DNA of 64,000 nt from Petrotoga mexicana DSM 14811 (GTDB lineage Bacteria > Thermotogota > Thermotogae > Petrotogales > Petrotogaceae). The notes beneath the pieces were generated by a model. It saw only the letters and a list, made by a program, of their open reading frames with translations. It searched no databases and was not told the DNA's origin. Positions 47,541 to 57,024 of the stretch are shown one piece after another; positions within the stretch are counted from its first letter, which is position 1, and each line of letters opens with the position of its first letter. The translations under genes and the position numbers were made by a program. The DNA lies in the NCBI RefSeq assembly GCF_002895565.1, contig NZ_AZRN01000033.1:51592-115591 (forward strand), in the 5' to 3' direction.

Positions 47541-47589
47541 GTATTTCCTATTAAATTCAACGAGTATCTTGTTTTAATGAGGTGAAAAT

Positions 47590-49464
47590 ATGGATGAAAC
47601 AAAGATAATAAATTTTACAGACTCATCAAAGAATAAATTGACGCCTTGTTCCATAAGTTCAGTAAAAATAAAGGGGTTCATGAATGATTATTTGGAAACA
47701 ATGTTGAAAGTTACTATTCCTTCGCAGTACGAATTATTAGAAAGTACCGGTAGAATAGATAACTTTAGAATAGCTTCGGGTAAAAAAGAAGGTTCTTTTA
47801 AAGGGTTAGTTTTTAACGATTCAGATGTATATAAATGGCTTGAAGCTGCTTCTTATGCTTTGCTGTTCACTAACGACGATGATTTAAAAGAAAAGATTGA
47901 TAACACAATCAAAGAAGTAAAAGACGCTCAAGAAGATGATGGCTATTTGAATACTTATTTTATGTTTGAAAGAAAAAAAGAGAGATGGACGGATCTCGCA
48001 ACAAAACATGAACTTTATTGTGCCGGGCATTTAATTCAAGCTGCGATAGCTCATAAAAGGGTTACAGGTGAGGATACATTATTTGATGTAGCTATAAAAT
48101 TTGCAGATTTAATTGTAGACACCTTCGGTCCAGATAAAAAACGTGGTGCACCAGGCCATCCAGAAATTGAAATGGCTCTAGTTGAGTTGTATCGTGAAAC
48201 AAAGAACCAAAAATATTTAAACCTTGCTAAATGTTTTTTGGAAGAAAGAGGGAATGGGTATGCGAGTACTTATCGCTTTTTCAACCCAGAGTACTATATA
48301 GATCACAAGCCATTTAAAGAATTAGACGAGATGACGGGCCATGCTGTTAGAATGTTGTACCTTTGTACCGGTGCAACGGACATTCACTTAGAAACAGGAG
48401 ATGAAGAAATTTTCTCTACCATAGAAAGACTTTGGGAGAACTTGGTAACAAAAAAGATGTACATTACGGGAGGAGCTGGCTCTCGATATGAAGGCGAATC
48501 TTTTGGGGAAGATTATGAATTACCTAATAGAAGAGCATACACAGAAACATGTGCCGCAATAGCTTCATATATGTGGAATTATAGAATGTTCTTAGCTACG
48601 GGTGAAGCCAAATATGTAGATCTAATGGAGTTGGTTTTGTACAATGGTTTACTTTCAGGAATTTCTATAGATGGCAAACATTATTTCTATGTAAATCCTT
48701 TAGAAGACAGGAGAAAAAAGAGAAGACAACCTTGGTACGAATGTGCATGTTGTCCTCCAAATATAGCAAGAACATTAACCTCTTTCCCTGGTTATATTTA
48801 TGCAACTTCTGATGAAGGAATATACATAAACTTGTACGAAAACAGTCAAGCAAATATAATTTACAAAGAAAAAGAAGTCAAAATTACACAAGAAACGGAT
48901 TATCCATGGGATGGAAAAATAAGGATAATTGTTTCTACAGAAGTTATTGATCCATTTTCTTTATTTTTAAGAATTCCTTCATGGGCGAACGTTTTTGATA
49001 TAACTGTGGATGGAGAAAAATTAAACAAGAATTTAGAGAAAGGCTTTTTGAAAATATTCAAACCTTGGAAAGGTCCCCATGAAATAATTTTAAATTTACC
49101 GATGGATATAAATTTTGTAGAAAGTCATCCATTTGTGAGGGAAAACTTAGACAAAGTAGCTTTGAAAAGAGGACCTATGGTTTATTGTATTGAAAAAGCA
49201 GATAACAAAGAAGGAGATGTGTGGAATTATCAAATCGATTTAAATGAAAAAATCGAACCAGAAAATTATCAAATAAATTCAAAAAGAGTGATAAAATTAA
49301 AAGCAAAAGGATTCTATGAGGATTTACGGAATTGGGAGGGAAAGTTGTACTCACAAACTGGAAGAATAAAAGGAGCAAAAAAGAAAATCGATATTAATCT
49401 AATTCCATATTTTGCCTGGGCAAATAGAGAAGAAGGACCAATGGCAGTTTGGATCAGGAAATAA
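47590..49464 (+). CDS. Beta-L-arabinofuranosidase, GH127
   Basis: 624 residues, the length of HypBA1-like GH127 enzymes. The catalytic zinc-thiolate region is visible: Glu in YTETCAAIASYMW and the cysteine cluster ECACCPPNIAR, which supplies nucleophile and zinc ligands. An (alpha/alpha)6 barrel precedes beta domains. It lacks a signal peptide, so it acts in the cytoplasm on beta-linked L-arabinofuranosides, complementing GH51. Some relatives have other specificities, so the exact linkage is inferred. Confidence 0.9.
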   Translation: MDETKIINFTDSSKNKLTPCSISSVKIKGFMNDYLETMLKVTIPSQYELLESTGRIDNFRIASGKKEGSFKGLVFNDSDVYKWLEAASYALLFTNDDDLKEKIDNTIKEVKDAQEDDGYLNTYFMFERKKERWTDLATKHELYCAGHLIQAAIAHKRVTGEDTLFDVAIKFADLIVDTFGPDKKRGAPGHPEIEMALVELYRETKNQKYLNLAKCFLEERGNGYASTYRFFNPEYYIDHKPFKELDEMTGHAVRMLYLCTGATDIHLETGDEEIFSTIERLWENLVTKKMYITGGAGSRYEGESFGEDYELPNRRAYTETCAAIASYMWNYRMFLATGEAKYVDLMELVLYNGLLSGISIDGKHYFYVNPLEDRRKKRRQPWYECACCPPNIARTLTSFPGYIYATSDEGIYINLYENSQANIIYKEKEVKITQETDYPWDGKIRIIVSTEVIDPFSLFLRIPSWANVFDITVDGEKLNKNLEKGFLKIFKPWKGPHEIILNLPMDINFVESHPFVRENLDKVALKRGPMVYCIEKADNKEGDVWNYQIDLNEKIEPENYQINSKRVIKLKAKGFYEDLRNWEGKLYSQTGRIKGAKKKIDINLIPYFAWANREEGPMAVWIRK

Positions 49465-49538
49465 AATCTTTTCAAAATTATAGCAATTTTTAAATAAAAT
49501 GTATTATACTAGTTATAACAACAGACTACGGAGGAGTT

Positions 49539-50606
49539 TTGGCAGTGAAAAAGACCAAGCAATCTATCATAAAAGATTACATCCTTGATCAATTGAAGAG
49601 TGGAGAATTAAAAAAAGGAGATAGAATTCTATCTGAAAATAAATTGGCTGAATTTTTTTCCGTCAGTAGGCAAACAGTTAGAAAAGCTATCTACGATTTA
49701 GAAAAAGAAGGGTATTTGGTTACTAGAAGAGGCAGTGGAACTTACGTTAAATCCATGAGAAAAGATAAAGAAAACATAGGTATTTTAACTCAATCTTTAA
49801 CTGACTATATATTTCCTTTTATAGTCATGGGAGCAGAAGAGGCATTAAAAAATACTAAGTGTAAATCTTTTATAGGTAACGCAAAAAACGATCCTGTTGT
49901 TGAAAGGGAAACCTTAGAAAGGTGGATGGACTTTGGATTAAAAGGTATGATAGTGGATCCAGTAGTAAGTGCCACTAAACAAGCCAATGTAACTCTTTTA
50001 AAAGAAATAAGCGAACAGATCCCCACCATCATTATAAATAGTGATCTAAATATTCAACACGCTGGGACGTTGGTTCTGAATGACTACGACTGTGGATCTT
50101 TTGCGGCGAAGAAATTTATTGAGTTAGGGCACAAAAAGGTCGCTGTGATATACAAAGCCGTTCATAAAGCAGCAAATGAAAGGGCTAATGGATTTATAGA
50201 CACAATAAAAGAACATAGGCAAATATTGCTATACGAATTGCCTTTTCACGGACAAGAAACATCCGATGAAGTTTTTAATTTAATCATGTCGCTTTTGAGC
50301 TTACCAAAAAACAATTTACCCACTGCAATTTTTTGTTCAAACGATTTGGTAGCTATGCAGGTAATAATGGCTGCAAAAAAGTTGAACCTTGATATACCAA
50401 ACGATATTTCGTTAATAGGTTTTGATGATGCAGATTTTGCACAAGCACTTGAAATTTCTACGTTTAGGCATCCAAAACAGCAATTCGGTGAAAAAGCTGC
50501 TCAAATGCTACTTAAAATGATCGAGGAAAATAACAATGGAAAACCAGAAAAAATTGTCGAGAAAGCTGTGTTCATAGAAAGAAAGAGCCTTATTCAAAAA
50601 AAGTGA
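49539..50606 (+). CDS. araR: Arabinose operon repressor AraR (GntR-type HTH plus LacI-type sugar domain)
   Basis: 355 residues. An N-terminal GntR winged helix (LAEFFSVSRQTVRKAIYDLEKEGYL, residues about 35-60) is fused to a LacI/GalR-type periplasmic-binding-protein domain (ENIGILTQSLTDYIFPFIVMGAEEAL onward), the unique AraR architecture. L-arabinose binding releases DNA. Either TTG 49539 or GTG 49545 may start it; both follow GGAGG. One good operator lies at 40875-40890. The region just upstream has TACTAGTTATAAC overlapping a -10-like TATACT and may be an autoregulatory site. Confidence 0.92.
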   Translation: MAVKKTKQSIIKDYILDQLKSGELKKGDRILSENKLAEFFSVSRQTVRKAIYDLEKEGYLVTRRGSGTYVKSMRKDKENIGILTQSLTDYIFPFIVMGAEEALKNTKCKSFIGNAKNDPVVERETLERWMDFGLKGMIVDPVVSATKQANVTLLKEISEQIPTIIINSDLNIQHAGTLVLNDYDCGSFAAKKFIELGHKKVAVIYKAVHKAANERANGFIDTIKEHRQILLYELPFHGQETSDEVFNLIMSLLSLPKNNLPTAIFCSNDLVAMQVIMAAKKLNLDIPNDISLIGFDDADFAQALEISTFRHPKQQFGEKAAQMLLKMIEENNNGKPEKIVEKAVFIERKSLIQKK

Positions 50607-50615
50607 GGAAAAAAT

Positions 50616-51785
50616 ATGGTCGATCTTTTAAATCTTAAAATAGAACAAATGGCTGGTTTAAATTTCAAATGTGAATGTGGACGAACTCATAAAGTAGATA
50701 TTGAAAAAATAATTGTAGGAAATAATATTTTGAATGCTAAAAATATTTTTATGGATATTATCAACTCTGAAAATTTATTTGTTGTTGCTGATAAAAATAC
50801 CTATAAGAGTTTTGGAAAAGAACTAATTACATTCTTAAAAAGAGAAAATTATCAAATAACTGATTTTATTTTTCAAAACGAAGATCATTTGATTCCAAAT
50901 GAAAAAAGCGTCGGAAGATTATTGATAGAAATTTCAAAGAATGCATCGTTAATAATTGGTGTTGGTTCTGGGACTATAAACGATCTGTGTAGATTTTTAA
51001 GTTACAAACTCAATATTCCTTATGTGATCTTTGCAACCGCTCCTTCAATGGATGGATATGCTTCAATGGTCTCCCCTTTAATTGTAGAAGGTTTTAAAAA
51101 AACGCATGAAGCAACTTACGCAAAAGCAATTGTAGCGGATACACAAGTTTTAAAAAATGCACCTTTAGAAATGATTCATGCAGGATTCGGAGACATTCTT
51201 GGAAAGTTTACTTCTTTGACGGATTGGAAACTTTCTAAATTAATTAACAATGAATATTATTGTGAAAAAACCGTTGAATTTGTAGAAAAAGCAAGGGATC
51301 TTTGCGTAAAAAATGCAGAGAAAATAAGTCAAAGAAGCGAAGAAGTTACTAAACAAATAATGGAAGCGTTAATTATCTCTGGAATAGCCATAGGATTTGT
51401 AGGTTACTCTAGGCCTGCATCGGGGGCGGAGCATCACCTAGCTCATTATTGGGAAATGGATGCTATATCAAAAAATATATCCCATCCTTTACATGGAAAT
51501 TCTGTTGGAGTAGGGACCGTTGTTGTTTCGATGATCTATCAATTAATGAAAGATAAACTTCCAAAAGGGTTAACTCCACCAGATCCTGAGTACTTAATTT
51601 CAATTCACAAAAAGGTAGGCTCGATATACAGCCCAAAAGAATTAGGTATTCCAAAAGATGTTTTTCAAGATAGTATTATACATGCCAGAGAAATCAGAAA
51701 TAGATACACTATTCTTCAATTAGCTCATGAGTTTAACCTTTTAGAAAAGATATCAACGATTCTTACAGATAAATTTTATGGTTAA
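50616..51785 (+). CDS. araM: sn-Glycerol-1-phosphate dehydrogenase, AraM family
   Basis: 389 residues of the iron-alcohol-dehydrogenase-like fold. It has the NAD-binding GVGSGTINDLCRF and the metal ligands expected in HAGFGDILGK (Asp) and SGAEHHLAHYWE and HGNSVGVG (His). Bacillus AraM/EgsA, also in an ara operon, reduces DHAP to sn-glycerol-1-phosphate. An additional short cysteine pair CECGRTH near residue 20 is present, as in Bacillus. It is 9 bp after araR and ends the operon. Confidence 0.9.
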   Translation: MVDLLNLKIEQMAGLNFKCECGRTHKVDIEKIIVGNNILNAKNIFMDIINSENLFVVADKNTYKSFGKELITFLKRENYQITDFIFQNEDHLIPNEKSVGRLLIEISKNASLIIGVGSGTINDLCRFLSYKLNIPYVIFATAPSMDGYASMVSPLIVEGFKKTHEATYAKAIVADTQVLKNAPLEMIHAGFGDILGKFTSLTDWKLSKLINNEYYCEKTVEFVEKARDLCVKNAEKISQRSEEVTKQIMEALIISGIAIGFVGYSRPASGAEHHLAHYWEMDAISKNISHPLHGNSVGVGTVVVSMIYQLMKDKLPKGLTPPDPEYLISIHKKVGSIYSPKELGIPKDVFQDSIIHAREIRNRYTILQLAHEFNLLEKISTILTDKFYG

Positions 51786-51801
51786 TTTTTATCTTTGACA
51801 G

Positions 51802-51831
51802 CTCGGCTAAAAATTATTTAGCCGAGTTTTT
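51802..51831 (+). terminator. Terminator of the ara region
   Basis: CTCGGCTAAA, loop AATTA, TTTAGCCGAG, TTTTT, 17 bp after the araM stop. Confidence 0.93.
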
Positions 51832-51902
51832 ATTTTCAAGTATAATACTTTTTCCATCCGAAAAAAAATCAATTTTCGTTGCCGAACTAATTCGAATGTT
51901 GA

Positions 51903-52016
51903 TTAACTTGTTTTTTTATATCCTAATTTTTTATAAAACTTGATAGCTATAATATTTTCTTTTTTACATCCAATATCTTCGCTTTCCTTCGCAGTTGCTT
52001 TTTCTATGATGGCCAT
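51903..52016 (-). pseudogene. GNAT acetyltransferase remnant with large internal deletion
   Basis: A 37-codon frame with a good AAAGGGAG site. It begins like a GNAT N-terminus (MAIIEKATAKESEDI) and ends with the typical GNAT beta-strand motif NIIAIKFYKKLGYKKTS. The roughly 100 residues that should lie between, including the acetyl-CoA loop, are missing. Only the first and last parts of a normal 145-residue gene remain. The rest of the 481-bp gap holds the ara terminator (51802) and the promoter at 52092-52179. Confidence 0.75.
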
Positions 52017-52091
52017 TTTATACTCCCTTTAATATATTTTATTAGATCATAGTACGATTTTTAGAAAGAGTATTTTTAAGAATTTTCAGTA

Positions 52092-52179
52092 TAATTGGCT
52101 ATAAAAGCTCTTAATTACTCTTAATCATCTCAGATCACGAATAATTAAGTTTGCAAAATATAAAAATAAAAGTTATAAT
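52092..52179 (+). promoter_or_regulatory. GntR/nucleoside operon promoter with six-unit 10-bp hexamer array
   Basis: TTGCAA (52151-52156), 17 bp, TATAAT (52174-52179). Hexamers start every 10 bp from 52092: TAATTG, TAAAAG, TAATTA, TAATCA, AGATCA (degenerate), TAATTA, the last ending 3 bp before the -35. Same geometry as at glpF, dhaK, araD and the sugar ABC operon. Confidence 0.78.
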
Positions 52180-52266
52180 TGGAATAAAGATATGAAGTAT
52201 GATATGTTATTTGATATTAATCTAAATGTTATTTTATTTTCATGTTTTAATCTGAGGAGGTGCTAA

Positions 52267-53016
52267 ATGATTTCAAAAGCTGGTAGATCCTTATATAAAG
52301 AAATATTGAATGAATTGAGAACAAAAATAACTAAACTCCCTGAAGGGTATAAATTACCTTCTCAACAGGAACTATGTGAAAATTTAGGGGTTAGCAGAAC
52401 ATTAATTAGAGAAGTATTAGTAAGCCTTGAGCGAGAAGGTTTGATCATAAGAAAGCAAGGGTTGGGTACATTTGTAGTGAAAAAAGAAGGTATTGTACAA
52501 ACTGGTTTAGATTATTTAAGGGGAGTTTCAACTATAATTTCTACCTCAGGAAAAGTCCCTGACCTTATTTTAAACGAGTTTGAGGAAGTAGCCGCGTCTC
52601 CTTCACTCTCAAAAAAATTGGAAATCGCTCCTAAAGATCCATTAATCAAAATTAAAAGAGTTTATACGGCTGACGGTTTTCCAGTTATATACTCAGAAAC
52701 GTATATGGTTATCAACAGGATTCCAGGTGGAAAAGACGCAATAATTTCCGTCTTAAAAGATGAAAATAGTAAAAATGAAGAAATTTTCAGCTATTTAGAC
52801 AAATATTTTATGAGACCCATTAAACATGCTATCGCGGAAATAGAAGCTATTGATGCCGACAAGAAACTTGCCAACTTATTGAAAATTCCCGAGAAAAAAG
52901 CAATCACTCTTTTACTAGAAGTTCATTACGATGAAAATAATATTCCCTTACTTCAATCAATGGATTACATAAATACCTCTATTTTCAAATTAAGTGTATT
53001 TAGAAGAAAAATATAA
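52267..53016 (+). CDS. GntR/HutC family transcriptional regulator
   Basis: 249 residues. N-terminal winged helix with LPSQQELCENLGVSRTLIREVLVSLEREGLI, then a UTRA effector domain with PLIKIKRVYTADGFPVIYSETYM and a C-terminal DNA-independent half. UTRA regulators bind small metabolites such as sugars, sugar phosphates or nucleosides. As first gene of an operon with a nucleoside phosphorylase and an ABC importer, it is probably the local repressor; an operator was not identified. Confidence 0.9.
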   Translation: MISKAGRSLYKEILNELRTKITKLPEGYKLPSQQELCENLGVSRTLIREVLVSLEREGLIIRKQGLGTFVVKKEGIVQTGLDYLRGVSTIISTSGKVPDLILNEFEEVAASPSLSKKLEIAPKDPLIKIKRVYTADGFPVIYSETYMVINRIPGGKDAIISVLKDENSKNEEIFSYLDKYFMRPIKHAIAEIEAIDADKKLANLLKIPEKKAITLLLEVHYDENNIPLLQSMDYINTSIFKLSVFRRKI

Positions 53017-53048
53017 CCTATTTATAACTACCTAAAGGAGGAGATTCT

Positions 53049-53837
53049 GTGTTCAAACAAGATTTTAGAGTTTCAACAGGATTAGAAAATCAAATTCAAT
53101 ACCATATTCAATGTGGGCCGGGTGACGTTGCTCCTGTAGTAATTGTTCCCGGTGATCAAAGCAGAGTAGAAAGTATTATCAGTAAACTACACGATCCTAA
53201 AAAAATTTCAGAAAACAGAGGACTTATTACCTACACTGGCTATTATGAAGATTACCCTGTATCAGTCACTTCAACAGGAATGGGTGGGCCTTCTGCAAGC
53301 ATTGTCTACGAAGAGCTTATAAATATTGGGGCAAAGATACTAATTAGGATTGGAAGCGTTGCTGGATTACAAGAAGAAATCGAAGAAGGAGATGTCATAA
53401 TTCCTCATGCATGCGTGAGAGATGATGGCGCCAGTCAATATTATGTACCACAGAATTTCCCTGCGGTAGCTTCGCCAGAAGTATATTTAAGACTTCTTTC
53501 TGCTGCAAAGAGTCTAAAGCTTGATTTCAAAACAGGAATAAATTGGAGTCATTCTTGTTTTTACAATAGGGATCCTGAATATTTCCAAAGATGGAGTAGA
53601 TACAGAGTTGTTTCAATGGATATGGAAGCTTCTTCTCTTTTCGTTGTTTCATCGTTAAGAGGTGTAAAAGCAGGATTTATTGGCATATGTTATGCAAATA
53701 GATTCAAACAATCTAATAGAGACAAAGTAGATTTAAGCGTCCCAGATACTAATAGAAGCATAATAAAAGCTTCAACGAGCAAAGCTATTGATATTACTTT
53801 AAGGGCAATTAAAGACTTGTACCAAAACGAACTTTAA
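53049..53837 (+). CDS. Nucleoside phosphorylase (uridine phosphorylase-like)
   Basis: 262 residues of the PNP/UDP family. Phosphate-binding PGDQSRVE, the ribose/phosphate segment STGMGGPSASIVYEELI, RIGSVAGLQEEIEEGDVIIP and the ribose-contacting DMEAS motif in SMDMEASSLF are present. GTG start after AAAGGAGGAG. It cleaves a nucleoside with phosphate to base and ribose-1-phosphate. Base specificity (uracil, adenine or other) cannot be read with certainty. Operon context with an importer suggests salvage or catabolism of imported nucleosides. Confidence 0.88.
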   Translation: MFKQDFRVSTGLENQIQYHIQCGPGDVAPVVIVPGDQSRVESIISKLHDPKKISENRGLITYTGYYEDYPVSVTSTGMGGPSASIVYEELINIGAKILIRIGSVAGLQEEIEEGDVIIPHACVRDDGASQYYVPQNFPAVASPEVYLRLLSAAKSLKLDFKTGINWSHSCFYNRDPEYFQRWSRYRVVSMDMEASSLFVVSSLRGVKAGFIGICYANRFKQSNRDKVDLSVPDTNRSIIKASTSKAIDITLRAIKDLYQNEL

Positions 53838-53853
53838 TTAGGAGGTGTTGAAA

Positions 53854-55143
53854 GTGCGGAAAGGTAGAGTATTAGTCATTCTTTTTGTTTCTTTATTAGT
53901 TTTTGCAAATATGTTTTCAGAAGTGAATTTGGTGAGTGAAGTAGGTATACACACTGAGGCGTGGAAAACGGTTATGGATGATTTTCAAAAAGAAACAGGG
54001 ATAAAGGCAAATATCCAGCAATTCCCTTATGCAAATTATTTTGATCAACTGATGTTAACCTTTACCTCTGGAAGAGTCGATTTTGATGTACCTTATGTTT
54101 CAATGCTTTGGTATCCCGCTTTAGCTACTGCTGGATATATATACCCCATAAACAAAATCGAAGGATACGAAGAGTTAAATTTAGAAGATATTTCTGGTAT
54201 CGAAAACGCCTGGCAAAATGGAAATCTGTATTTCATACCGTATATGAATGAGTTGGGTGGCGTAGTTTACAGGACTGATTTGTTCAACGATCCTAAGGAG
54301 AAAACGGCTTTTAGAGAAAAATATGGGTATGAACTAACTCCACCCCAGACGTTGGAACAATATAAAGATATAGCAGAATTTTTCTATAGACCTCCAGAAT
54401 TATACGGTGTAACTCTCATGGGCCAAAGAAGTATATTCCTTGCCACGCATTTCCTGCAAAGATTATGGGCAAGAGGTGGAAGTCTTTTAAATGATGAAAT
54501 GAAACCTGTTTTCAATTCCAAAGAAGGTATTGAGGCGTTGGAAGAAGTTGGTGAAATGTTTGAATACGCAAATCCTGCTGCAAAAACCTATGTATTCCAG
54601 GACGCTTTGACAGAATTTACACAAGGAAGAAGTGCTATGGCAGAACTCTGGACAACAGCTATGCTTTACACAGAAGATCCAGAAACTTCAAAAGTTGTTG
54701 GCAAATCATCCTTTATTGGATTCCCAAGACCAGAAGAATTGAAAGATGAAAAATTACCAATGCTGTATATTTCATGGGGCTTTACTGTCAGCTCTGCAAG
54801 TAAGAACAAAGAAGAAGCCTTAGAATGGATAAAGTTTGTAACTGAAACCCAAAATGAAGTAAAAGCTGCTCCTTACGGTAATATTCCAGCACGTTTCTCG
54901 TCTATAAATGATCCCGCAATGAGAGAAAAATTTCCGTGGTTGGATGGCTTTTCTAAAGCAATGGAAAATTCTATCCCAACACCTATGGTCCCACTCATTC
55001 CGGAAGGAAACTCTATAGTAAATGATTATATAGCCCCTGCCGTGTCTGAATATCTAAGCGGCTCAAAAACAGCCGAAGAAGCTTTGAATGAAGCTGCTGA
55101 TAGTGTTTCTCAACTACTGAAAGACCATGGTTATTATTATTGA
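53854..55143 (+). CDS. ABC transporter extracellular solute-binding protein (family 1, CUT1 type)
   Basis: About 429 residues: signal peptide MRKGRVLVILFVSLLVFANMFS and a large SBP family 1 fold, with typical QNGNLYFIPYMNELGGVVYRTDLF-like core and a C-terminal SGSKTAEEALNEAADSV helix. Of three in-frame candidates, GTG 53854 is 8 bp from AGGAGG. The mature protein binds an oligosaccharide, polyol or nucleoside-type solute. It precedes two CUT1 permeases; no ATPase is encoded in the operon, so a shared MsmK-like ATPase is needed. Confidence 0.9.
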   Translation: MRKGRVLVILFVSLLVFANMFSEVNLVSEVGIHTEAWKTVMDDFQKETGIKANIQQFPYANYFDQLMLTFTSGRVDFDVPYVSMLWYPALATAGYIYPINKIEGYEELNLEDISGIENAWQNGNLYFIPYMNELGGVVYRTDLFNDPKEKTAFREKYGYELTPPQTLEQYKDIAEFFYRPPELYGVTLMGQRSIFLATHFLQRLWARGGSLLNDEMKPVFNSKEGIEALEEVGEMFEYANPAAKTYVFQDALTEFTQGRSAMAELWTTAMLYTEDPETSKVVGKSSFIGFPRPEELKDEKLPMLYISWGFTVSSASKNKEEALEWIKFVTETQNEVKAAPYGNIPARFSSINDPAMREKFPWLDGFSKAMENSIPTPMVPLIPEGNSIVNDYIAPAVSEYLSGSKTAEEALNEAADSVSQLLKDHGYYY

Positions 55144-55151
55144 ATCCAAGT

Positions 55152-55173
55152 AAGCCCCGTTAAAACGGGGCTT
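55152..55173 (+). terminator. Intercistronic GC-rich hairpin after the binding-protein gene
   Basis: AAGCCCCGTT, short loop, AACGGGGCTT, then TACTC rather than T run. It probably stabilises the binding-protein message or partially terminates. Confidence 0.7.
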
Positions 55174-55196
55174 TACTCTAAAGGAGGTTTTGTTGA

Positions 55197-56075
55197 TTGC
55201 AATTTAAAAACAAAGATGTTGGATATGTTTTGCCTACGCTTATTTTCATAATATCAATTTTTTTAATTCCTATTGTATATACTATAGTCATTTCTTTCTT
55301 TAATTGGAATCTTTTAAGACCTGATTTAGGAATAAGGTTTGTAGGCTTACAAAATTATACAAAAGCTTTTAGAGATTCTTTTACCTGGGAAACCATGGGG
55401 AGAACTTTCTACTTTGTTATAGTTTCAGTTCTATTGGAAATAATATTTGGTTTTATGATAGCCCTTTCTCTAAATACAGAATTTAAAGGTTGGAAAGTTG
55501 TTCAATCGATAATTTTGATCCCTTTCATGATCGCTCCAGTGGTAGTCGGATTCGTGTGGAAATTTGTTTTAAATAATGATTACGGGCCTTTACCTCAACT
55601 TTTAATGAACATAGGATTTGGTTTTATAGCAGAAAATCCATTGTTAGCCAATCCAAACTCTGCCATGTTCATGGTAATATTAGCAGATGTTTGGGAATAC
55701 ACCCCTTTTGTTACTTTAGTTTTATTAGCTGGTTTAAAAGCTTTGCCACAAGAACCGTATGAAGCTGCATATGTAGACGGAGCTTCGGCCATTCAAAGAT
55801 TTTTTTACATAACTTTACCTTTACTACGACCCTCAATCATGGTTGCTATTGTAATCAGGACATTAACGTCTTTGAGAGTATTTGACACAATTTTTATCAT
55901 GACGGGTGGTGGACCAGGTTCTGCTACAGAAACTCTATCTTTTTATGGCTATAGAACTGCATTTCAATCATACCAAATGGGATATTCGTCAGCGATTAAT
56001 CTGATCTCATTTTTCTTAGCGATTGTTTTTACTTTAATCTATATGAAAATACTAGGGTGGGATAATAATGAGTAA
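55197..56075 (+). CDS. CUT1 ABC transporter permease (MalF/UgpA-like)
   Basis: 292 residues, six transmembrane segments, and the EAA loop EAAYVDGASAIQRFFYITLPLL that contacts the ATPase. TTG start with AAAGGAGG upstream. It overlaps the second permease gene by 8 bp, so they form a heterodimer. The substrate follows the neighbouring binding protein. Confidence 0.93.
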   Translation: MQFKNKDVGYVLPTLIFIISIFLIPIVYTIVISFFNWNLLRPDLGIRFVGLQNYTKAFRDSFTWETMGRTFYFVIVSVLLEIIFGFMIALSLNTEFKGWKVVQSIILIPFMIAPVVVGFVWKFVLNNDYGPLPQLLMNIGFGFIAENPLLANPNSAMFMVILADVWEYTPFVTLVLLAGLKALPQEPYEAAYVDGASAIQRFFYITLPLLRPSIMVAIVIRTLTSLRVFDTIFIMTGGGPGSATETLSFYGYRTAFQSYQMGYSSAINLISFFLAIVFTLIYMKILGWDNNE

Positions 56076-56892
56076 AAGTAAAATTATAAAAGTATTGTCA
56101 ATGACAATAGTAGTTATAGCGTTAATTTGGACACTTTATCCACTTATGTGGATTGTTTTTTCATCCTTTAAAACACCTATTGATCAGTTCACTATTCCAC
56201 CAAAGTGGATCCCAGAAAATTTTACTTTAAGGAATTATAAGATTTTTTTTAGTAACACCGAATTTGTAAGAGCCTTCTTCAATAGTATTATAGTAACCGC
56301 CTTTTCCACTATTTTAGCGTTAATTCTTGGTATACCAGCAGCTTATGGTTTGGCTCGTTTTAAATGGAAACATGCAAGTCTATTGTCATTTATTATATTG
56401 TTAGCACGTATGACTCCTCCAATTGTTATGGTGTTACCTTTTTTCTTAATTTCTCGCATTCTAAATATATCAGGAACATACATACCTATTATCTTGGCTA
56501 GTTCTTTTTTCAGCGTACCTTTTGCGGTGTGGATGATGCAAGGATTTTTTTCTGAAATTCCTGAATCAATAGAAGAAGCTGCTATGATCGATGGTTGTAC
56601 AAGATTTGAATCGTTGAGAAAAATAGTTCTTCCTTTAGTATTACCAGGAATTTCGGCAACTTCGATATTATGTGCACTTGTATCATGGAATGAATTTTTA
56701 TTCGCCTTAATTTTAACTGGCCAGGAGACTCGAACACTGCCTGTACTTGTGAATATGTTTGTAAGTGAAAAGAATGTTGATTGGGGGGTAATGAGCGCTG
56801 CTGCGTTGATCACCGTTATACCCATGATAATCTTCGGCCTACTCGTTCAAAACAATTTGGTTAAAGGGTTAACTGCAGGGAGTGGGAAATAG
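56068..56892 (+). CDS. CUT1 ABC transporter permease (MalG/UgpE-like)
   Basis: 274 residues with six transmembrane segments and the EAA loop EEAAMIDGCTRFESLRKIVLPL. N-terminal WTLYPLMWIVFSSFKTP and C-terminal LVKGLTAGSGK are typical of MalG-type proteins. Last gene of the operon. The 132 bp that follow before the convergent ridA gene contain no clear terminator. Confidence 0.93.
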   Translation: MSKSKIIKVLSMTIVVIALIWTLYPLMWIVFSSFKTPIDQFTIPPKWIPENFTLRNYKIFFSNTEFVRAFFNSIIVTAFSTILALILGIPAAYGLARFKWKHASLLSFIILLARMTPPIVMVLPFFLISRILNISGTYIPIILASSFFSVPFAVWMMQGFFSEIPESIEEAAMIDGCTRFESLRKIVLPLVLPGISATSILCALVSWNEFLFALILTGQETRTLPVLVNMFVSEKNVDWGVMSAAALITVIPMIIFGLLVQNNLVKGLTAGSGK

Positions 56893-57024
56893 GTGCTTTA
56901 TCCTCTAAAATCCCCTTTCTTCTGTTCAGTTCACTAAAAACTCATCTTTTAACTGTCAAAGTCAGGAATTTGTCTACTGGTTTGGGGAGCTTTTTAAAGA
57001 TACTTTTGGTTGCTGTGATATTTG

